Origin: Chaenocephalus aceratus
Lineage: Eukaryota > Chordata > Actinopteri > Perciformes > Channichthyidae
Length of the DNA: 64,000 nucleotides
Assembly: GCA_023974075.1 (NCBI GenBank)
Contig: CM043798.1
Location: 21,455,441 to 21,519,440, forward strand
Direction of reading: 5' to 3'
This document shows, piece after piece, positions 57,943-64,000 of this stretch (its first letter is position 1; each line of letters begins with the position of its first letter). The notes under the pieces were generated by a model that was not told the origin of the DNA, did no database searches, and saw nothing but the letters and a program-made list of their open reading frames with translations. The position numbers and the translations under genes are program-made.

Positions 57943-59251
57943 AAGAGGAAGATACATTTGCTAACCAGCTCTTTGTGTTCTGACTTCAACAGTATCATAT
58001 TTCTTATATGCGGTTACTAAATCCGGATTTATATACATCTTTTTCTGTTTAATCTAAAAGCAACTTTCCATTTTTTGTTTCTGTCTGTTTTTACTCCCTT
58101 GTCTGGATGCCATTTCTTAAGATTTTGAGCTAACTATATCCGGCTCCAACCTCACATTTTTGTTCTGGGTCATGCATTAATGTGTTTCAACCGACTGCGT
58201 TTGCTTTTGCAATGTTTAGACACTTAGACAATAAACGCCTTTATTTTGCAAGTCCCCATGAAGTGCAGCCAAATAAGACACTGACTCCAAACACAATAAG
58301 CTTTCACTTTGTGACCACTGGCAACGTGTGTGAGGGATGCTGGTTCTCTGCAAAGCAGCTGCACACTCAGGGTTTCATTGTGGCAAATCTCAGCCTTTAT
58401 TCCAGACACTGATGAACAACAAATGACATCTTAAAGGCAACATAAATCTGGTCCCATTAGAAGGTCACAGTGATAGATAGTGTTACTTTAGAACCTGCAG
58501 TAATCATGACCTTCTTACATGTTAATTATTCTAATCCACTGAAATTAAAGCAATACAGAAGAGAATGAAAACTGTCATTGTCTTTATTTATTTTTATGAA
58601 TTCACATTAATGTTAGCATTTCTTGTTCAAAATATCTGGACCTATATTTTTGATGTGTGTTGTAATGTGCACTTTCAATACTTTTTAATCTGATTTCTCG
58701 CAGTATTTTGAATGTAAACATTTAAATCAATCCTTCAAAAGATACTGTCTCTAAAATGTAAGATAACCAGAGATAACCAGGTTTAAGAATGTTGTAAATA
58801 TTGACATTTAAACCTCCTCATTGGCCATCACGACAAAGCTTTTGACAACAAGGCACTACATACATTTGTTTAACATTGTAATGAAACACATCCAGACAAA
58901 ACCTCCAAGAGCCTTCAGGACAGTCTGTGGATGTTGTGGCTGACCCTTTGCAGCCCCAATTAGGCCCCTGTTTCTGGGGTGAGAGTACCTTAGGGAGGGC
59001 CTCGCCCTGGAGACACTCTCCTCCCCCCTCGCTAAGTCTCTGTGCAGGGATTAAAGATGGCTGGGCTGCAGAAAAATATGATTCACAAAGCTTCTTCCCC
59101 TTTTTGTTCTTGTTGGAGAAGACTAGGTGTGGGGTTAGTGGGGGAGGGATGGAGTTACTGTAGGTGTTTGCGCATGTGCACAAATGCAAGTATATCTTTT
59201 TGTATATTTCCATTTGACTGGTGACGTGTTGTTCAAAACTTCCCTTCCTGC
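57943..59251. other. Non-coding stretch, possibly regulatory in part
   Basis: Around 58900-59110 there is complex, non-repetitive sequence with a CCCCAATTAGG homeodomain-like site. A 230-codon frame on the - strand runs through the next microsatellite and has no protein-like content. Confidence 0.35.
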
Positions 59252-59256
59252 TTGTG

Positions 59257-59291
<35 letters not shown>

Positions 59292-59346
59292 TTGTGGTGC
59301 GTGCTTGTGTGCGTGCTTGTGTGCGTGCATGTGTGTGTGTGTGTGC
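59252..59346. repeat. (GCGT)n/(GT)n compound array
   Basis: About nine GCGT units, then GCTTGTGT steps and a GT run ending in GCGCAC. This is a strictly alternating purine-pyrimidine tract, Z-DNA-prone. Confidence 0.92.
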
Positions 59347-59539
59347 GCACCAGGAGACGGAATTAGTGCACAATGGGTTAGAGGATCTAAAATGGCAGCT
59401 TCTGCGCTGAGATAATTTGATCTTTCATGCTTGTACTTTGCCACACTGCAGCGTATAGCTTTTAGTTTTTTAAATGGCCTGAGTGATGCTGATGTTTCGA
59501 CATATTGCAATTTGAAACATGTGGCAGCCCATTCATAAA

Positions 59540-59790
59540 TTAGACATCATCACACACTGAGGATTATGGAGCTTCCATCACCCACCATTTACCATGCAGC
59601 TCCTCAGGTGGAGGATGACATTGACACCTTTAGGGTCGCCACTTCAAAGGGCTCATCACCCTGTGCAGCATCCAACAAAAATGATTACAGGTGCTGGGAA
59701 AGAGGAACAATGGGAAATAAAGTATATTCAAAATGTGTGGCGGAATATACTTTTCCAAGGGCTTCATAGGATAATATTTAATTAAGGTCC
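59540..59790. promoter_or_regulatory. Candidate conserved non-coding element
   Basis: Complex AT-rich sequence with closely packed motifs: ATTACAGGTG (E-box), GGAACAATGGG (SOX-like), AATTAAGG and GATTATGG. It has no repeat signature and no credible frame. The call rests on composition and motif density only; conservation cannot be tested here. Confidence 0.25.
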
Positions 59791-60710
59791 TCAATTATGG
59801 ATAGATAAAACAAATGGACTCCTTGAAACAATTTGAGAAAATATGCCTTTAATTGATTAGGTGATAATGTTGCTTATAGTCTACTGATCTAATTTTCTAG
59901 TTTGAAAAAAATCTGTTTATTCGTCATTCTATTTTGGTGTCAAGCTATTTGTCAATTGGCACTGTTATAATGTCTTTAGAGAATATACCTTTTTACTTTT
60001 TTATACATGTTCTGCAATTATCAGTTAAAACCCAAAAAACTGATTTAAAAAATAAGAACTAAATTATGTTAAAAAAAAACTGGGATTTGAGTAATGTTTA
60101 TTGTAGTGCCATGTTTATGCCCCTAAGCTTGCAGATTTTTCGCAGGCCTATCTAGTTCTTCAAACAACATGTTGAACAATTCTGCACATATAGTAGAAGT
60201 TATTTGTCCAGCACGGTTGATAGTGCGATTTGTTTCCCTTTGAATGCTGTTAAAGATTTTTGACCCCATGTCCTAAAGTCTATTGCTGTGAGGTAAATAT
60301 GTGACTTAATTACAGCAGGGTGACAAACTCTCTTTTACTTTGTACTTTTTCTTCAGCTACATCCTTCCTCTTTGATTTTAAATCTGTGGCTTTGTTGGTA
60401 TTTCACATATGTTAAAGAAAGATATATGGCTCTCACATGTGTTCCTTTGTAAATGCAAGACTACGCAAGGCAGAATGGAAGAAATAATTAGTTATTTTAT
60501 GCATGTTATTTGATAGACAGTGATGGAATTATTATATTTCTGTTGAATATTACTCATTTATTATTGATGTGTTGATATTTTTACCATGTTTTGAAACATT
60601 GCAAGTACAGAAAAACATGACTTCATAGTTTAAAAAAAATGTGGGCTAAAAGTTAAACAACATAGGTTTCAATCACATCTTCCACTGCTCTCAGCCAGAC
60701 TCAAGACATG

Positions 60711-60712
<2 letters not shown>

Positions 60713-60765
<53 letters not shown>
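60713..60765. repeat. (CA)n microsatellite
   Basis: About 26 CA units. Confidence 0.95.
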
Positions 60766-60771
<6 letters not shown>

Positions 60772-60849
60772 TGCTTGTTAGGCATTGGCAGGCATAAGAA
60801 AAAAACTGAGGTAGCAAAGAGGGAAAAGAAAAAAGTCCCTGAGGTAGCT

Positions 60850-61080
60850 TGTAAATTGTGCTGGAATGCCAACGCAGCCAATCAAATGGCCGAGACGGAG
60901 CCAGATGTGTGCATACAGAAATGATGATGCTAATGCAGCCAATTAGAGCTGGGCTGGCCACGCTCCGTTTTCCCCCTCCACAATATCAATGGCAACATTT
61001 ATCCCCCAATAAAACAGACATGATCTCAGGAACCTGGGCCCTGCCAGGGCTTTCCGTTGCTGCACATTTCAGTTGATTGT
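60850..61080. promoter_or_regulatory. Candidate conserved non-coding element
   Basis: GCAGCCAATCAAATGG and GCAGCCAATTAGAGCTGG repeat a CCAAT-plus-homeodomain theme 57 bp apart. CCCCCAATAAAACAG, Hox-like, follows. The sequence is non-repetitive and not coding. Conservation is untested. Confidence 0.25.
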
Positions 61081-63286
61081 ACACTGCTTTGCCTGGAAGC
61101 ACTTCGAGCGATGATTACTGAGCTTGTATTACATGTTTTTAAAACGGAGATTCCAACATTTTTTAGGGGTGTCTCTCTGAAAGTTGGAATTTTTGACTGA
61201 AATATTAAGACTTAAACACGCCGTTCTCTATTACTCCCGACACATAGACGGACATAAGGTCAATGCATTAACTATGTACACACACGCAAACACACACAGC
61301 CACTCAGGCTGCAGGATTAACCCCCTAAGGCTGGATACAGTAGGAAGGACACAACTACCTAAAACAATTAACAACAATGGACTGAAATCAGGAATCTAGA
61401 TCTCTCTAAGTGTCATGAAAAGAATTTAGGTGATCATTCCTGCTCTATGCAAATAACTGCAAATCTCTCAAATCCAACTAAATCTTTGTTTTAAAATTGT
61501 TTTACAATTATGCATTTTACTCTTTATTTGAAATTGTTGTCTAGAAGGGTGGCATTTACTGAAATGTTAGTGGAATGTATTCACTCTGGACTAAATCAAT
61601 ATAACATGCTGGCAACAATTTAAAAAAATGCAGCATTACTACAACAACATCTCTAAGAATAAGCTATAAATGTTCTCATTATTAAATACAATCTTTCCTA
61701 CAATAGCTAGGCGCACATTCTCAAAGTTGGGTCAAAAAAGGAAGCATGAAAAGTAGAAAGCAAAAATAAAACAGAATACACATGACTAAAGCCGAATAAA
61801 AACCTTTATGTATGCGTTTCATATTTTTGTACGTTTGTAATTATTAGTAATGACATGATTTACACATATAATACTTTTTGTATTAAAAGAACAAGTTCAG
61901 ATATGATATGAAGTACTTTTTAGTCTACATATTTATTTAGTCTACATATTCAATTTTCCAGTTTATATTTTGGCTTGCAATTCACAGGAGTGTATTGTCT
62001 TTCACAGGCTCTTTTTGTACGCACAAATTTAAACTGAATTTGTAAAGTAACACGAATCAAATCCTGCACAATTAATGAGCAATTCAGTGTAATCCAGAAG
62101 CCTAATTACTATATCAAACCTGCACTCTCCCTGTTGGGAAATAAAGGTTCTCTATTGTTGGAGTTGTCTGAAAGCTCTAACTGCCTATCATTAGTCAAAG
62201 TTCACATACCTACATTTTCCGAACAAATAGTCTAAAAAAACTCACATTTTCACTGCCACTCCTTGTGTCTTAGATTTATTAAACGCATTACTCAGATTGC
62301 TAAATATTCAAGTGAATAATTACTCAGGATATTATCCAACAGTGGCCTCATTGTTTAAAGGCAGCGCTGTGTTTCTGCCTGCCTGCTAGCAGGAAGGCGT
62401 AGAGAAGTTGCAGCCAATCTTGTTGATGCATCTGAAGACTATTATGTCGTGATCCGTAGGACAATGGTCCCCTAAGCCTCATAAAGCGGTTGAATTAGCA
62501 ACCTAGTAGTTTGTCTTAATGGTTAGTGTAATTGTCTAGATAAGGTGTGTGGACGCTGTAAAGACACACTTTTAGTCATTCTGCAGATGACTTTTTCCGG
62601 GCAATGCACCGGTGTATGAGCTGTTGTTATGTGACCTCACATTGTGATTTTTATTTGAACCTTATTGAAATGCAGGAAACATGTAGATGTGATCGGTTTA
62701 TTCGGCAAAATACAAGGTTACACAACACAGAGATAACACAACAGTATGGTATCCTTATGTCTTTGTTCTGCTTTTGTTAACATGGAAATGTTGTTCTTAA
62801 ATATAATGATTAAAACGTTTACGCTGCACACCTGATGTCATGGGATTTTCATTCTTATAAAAATAAACATAAATCCCCACCTTTTGGTATTATAGGAACG
62901 CATGTATCAACCCAATACACATGTTTTAAAACTAAAATAATACAACATGTACACTCGTCTATCCTAGGTGTGGTTGCAAGTTTGTTCTCTTTGGAAAAAA
63001 AGGAAACTATATTATTATTAAGGAAAACTAGGCCCTCATGGATATGAGCGCTGAGAATACACTTACGTAACCTTTCAAGTTTGCTCATATTTCACACTTC
63101 CTGTTAACAGTACCTGCAGTGTTCTCTCCCTCCTCATCGCACTGTGTTCTTATTTTATTCTGCATTTTGCTCTTGAAAGACGACATGTTCAGCATTATCC
63201 GTAGTGATCCCATCTCTCCCTGCTTCATCACTGGATTAGACTTTAATTGTCTGCATTAGCTGCCTGCCTTTCCCCTGCATCTGCAG
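61081..63286. other. Non-coding stretch, possibly regulatory in part
   Basis: Mostly AT-rich. 62070-62230 has dense homeodomain-type words (AATTAATGAG, GTGTAATCC, CTAATTAC). No gene recognised. Confidence 0.4.
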
Positions 63287-63432
63287 AGATCTTAAAGCAG
63301 AACCAGATACACAGAGGGTTTTTACCCGCTATACCGAGAGTCAGCAGGCAGGAATGGAAAAATATGTTGGGAACTAATGAACTTCAGTTGACAGTACAAT
63401 CCAACCCTTATACAACATGGTTTCGTTTCAAG
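63287..63432 (+). other. Candidate host exon (146 bp, weak)
   Basis: A pyrimidine-rich tract ends CTGCATCTGCAG at 63286, and a GTATTA donor-like sequence begins at 63433. One frame is open throughout (48 full codons after a two-base start). That entry phase matches the exit phase of the candidate exon at 2608-2688. The encoded peptide is not recognised. Chance remains likely. Confidence 0.15.
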
Positions 63433-64000
63433 GTATTAAGCATGTAAATGGGCAAAGGACTGATCAAAATGTGACTAAAAGCTTGAGAAATGAGTGATCA
63501 AGGCATGACTAGGGACAGCCAGACACAAGTCCTTCAAAACCATTGGAATATGTGCAACATGCATTATTATCTATGTGTTTGCATGTTTTTATTTAGTTTA
63601 TGCATTTAAAGAAACACTCCGTACATTTTGTATTGAGCTTAATTGTATCTCTAAATCCTGAACATTTTTCTTAAAGCTCAACAGGATTTGGGTGAATAGT
63701 AAAAAAAGATGTACGGCCCCAAAAAAGCTGGGACTGGTCGTTTAAGTGCCAGTTTTTGAAGCTCTAAAGGGTTTAGATTGTATACCCTCGCATAAAAAGG
63801 TGAGCAAGTTCAAAAGCACAAACAAACTTCCAAGAACATGTTCTCCCTCATAGCTCTTCACACATATTCCCTTGGCCTTTTTCCCAGGAGGACAAAGACA
63901 TCTGTTAATTTCTGAGATCTCAATAAGACTATCGGATTAATGTAGTTGTTGCCTTAATTGATAACTCATTAAACAATATAAAGGATCCAGAGTGAGGCTT
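63433..64000. other. Non-coding stretch, no gene seen
   Basis: AT-rich sequence to the window end, with no recognised feature. Confidence 0.5.

Noticed and set aside
58818..59510. 230-codon - strand open frame
   Set aside because: It passes through the GCGT/GT array and has no recognisable domain. Openness is explained by the stop-free repeat.

Overview
This is animal nuclear DNA, most likely from a teleost fish and probably a percomorph. The evidence is very long AC/GT microsatellites (up to 229 bp), L2-type LINE fragments with teleost-style tails, hAT, PIF/Harbinger and TTAA-target DNA transposons with visible target-site duplications, and a retroelement with a tRNA-Pro primer-binding site. 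There are no bacterial-style operons and no dense coding. I recognise no complete cellular gene. Two short exon-like segments on the + strand (2608-2688 and 63287-63432) are the only weak host-gene candidates.

Layout. 1-7250: unique-looking intergenic or intronic DNA with microsatellites. 7253-8700: a hAT remnant with the end of its transposase, then a Harbinger-like MITE flanked by TTA and a palindrome. 8900-12850: microsatellites, a polypyrimidine tract, a hAT MITE with a perfect 8-bp duplication, and a LINE tail. 13900-16300: a TTAA-flanked element carrying a 1.3-kb Harbinger-type insertion. 18700-22525: more DNA transposons, including a hAT with transposase remnants and a second, inverted copy of the TTAA element. 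22525-35640: the main structure, one antisense LINE (here LINE-B) cut into four blocks by later insertions. These are an LTR retroelement with a SCAN-like gag, which carries a Harbinger element that itself carries another copy of the same family; a Gypsy-like LTR with a minisatellite-built ORF plus an L2 fragment; and a solo LTR. 35640-64000: mostly unique DNA with three further LINE pieces (43180-44395, 47296-47985, 51110-53214), small LINE tails, microsatellites and several stretches that look like candidate regulatory DNA.

How the parts relate. Nothing here works as a gene pathway; the elements form a layered record. Split reading frames, target-site duplications and one internal unfilled copy let the insertion order be read. 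All mobile-element genes seen are truncated, frameshifted or interrupted. Ten of thirteen LINE pieces lie on the - strand, which would fit a host gene transcribed on the + strand across the window, but that remains inference.
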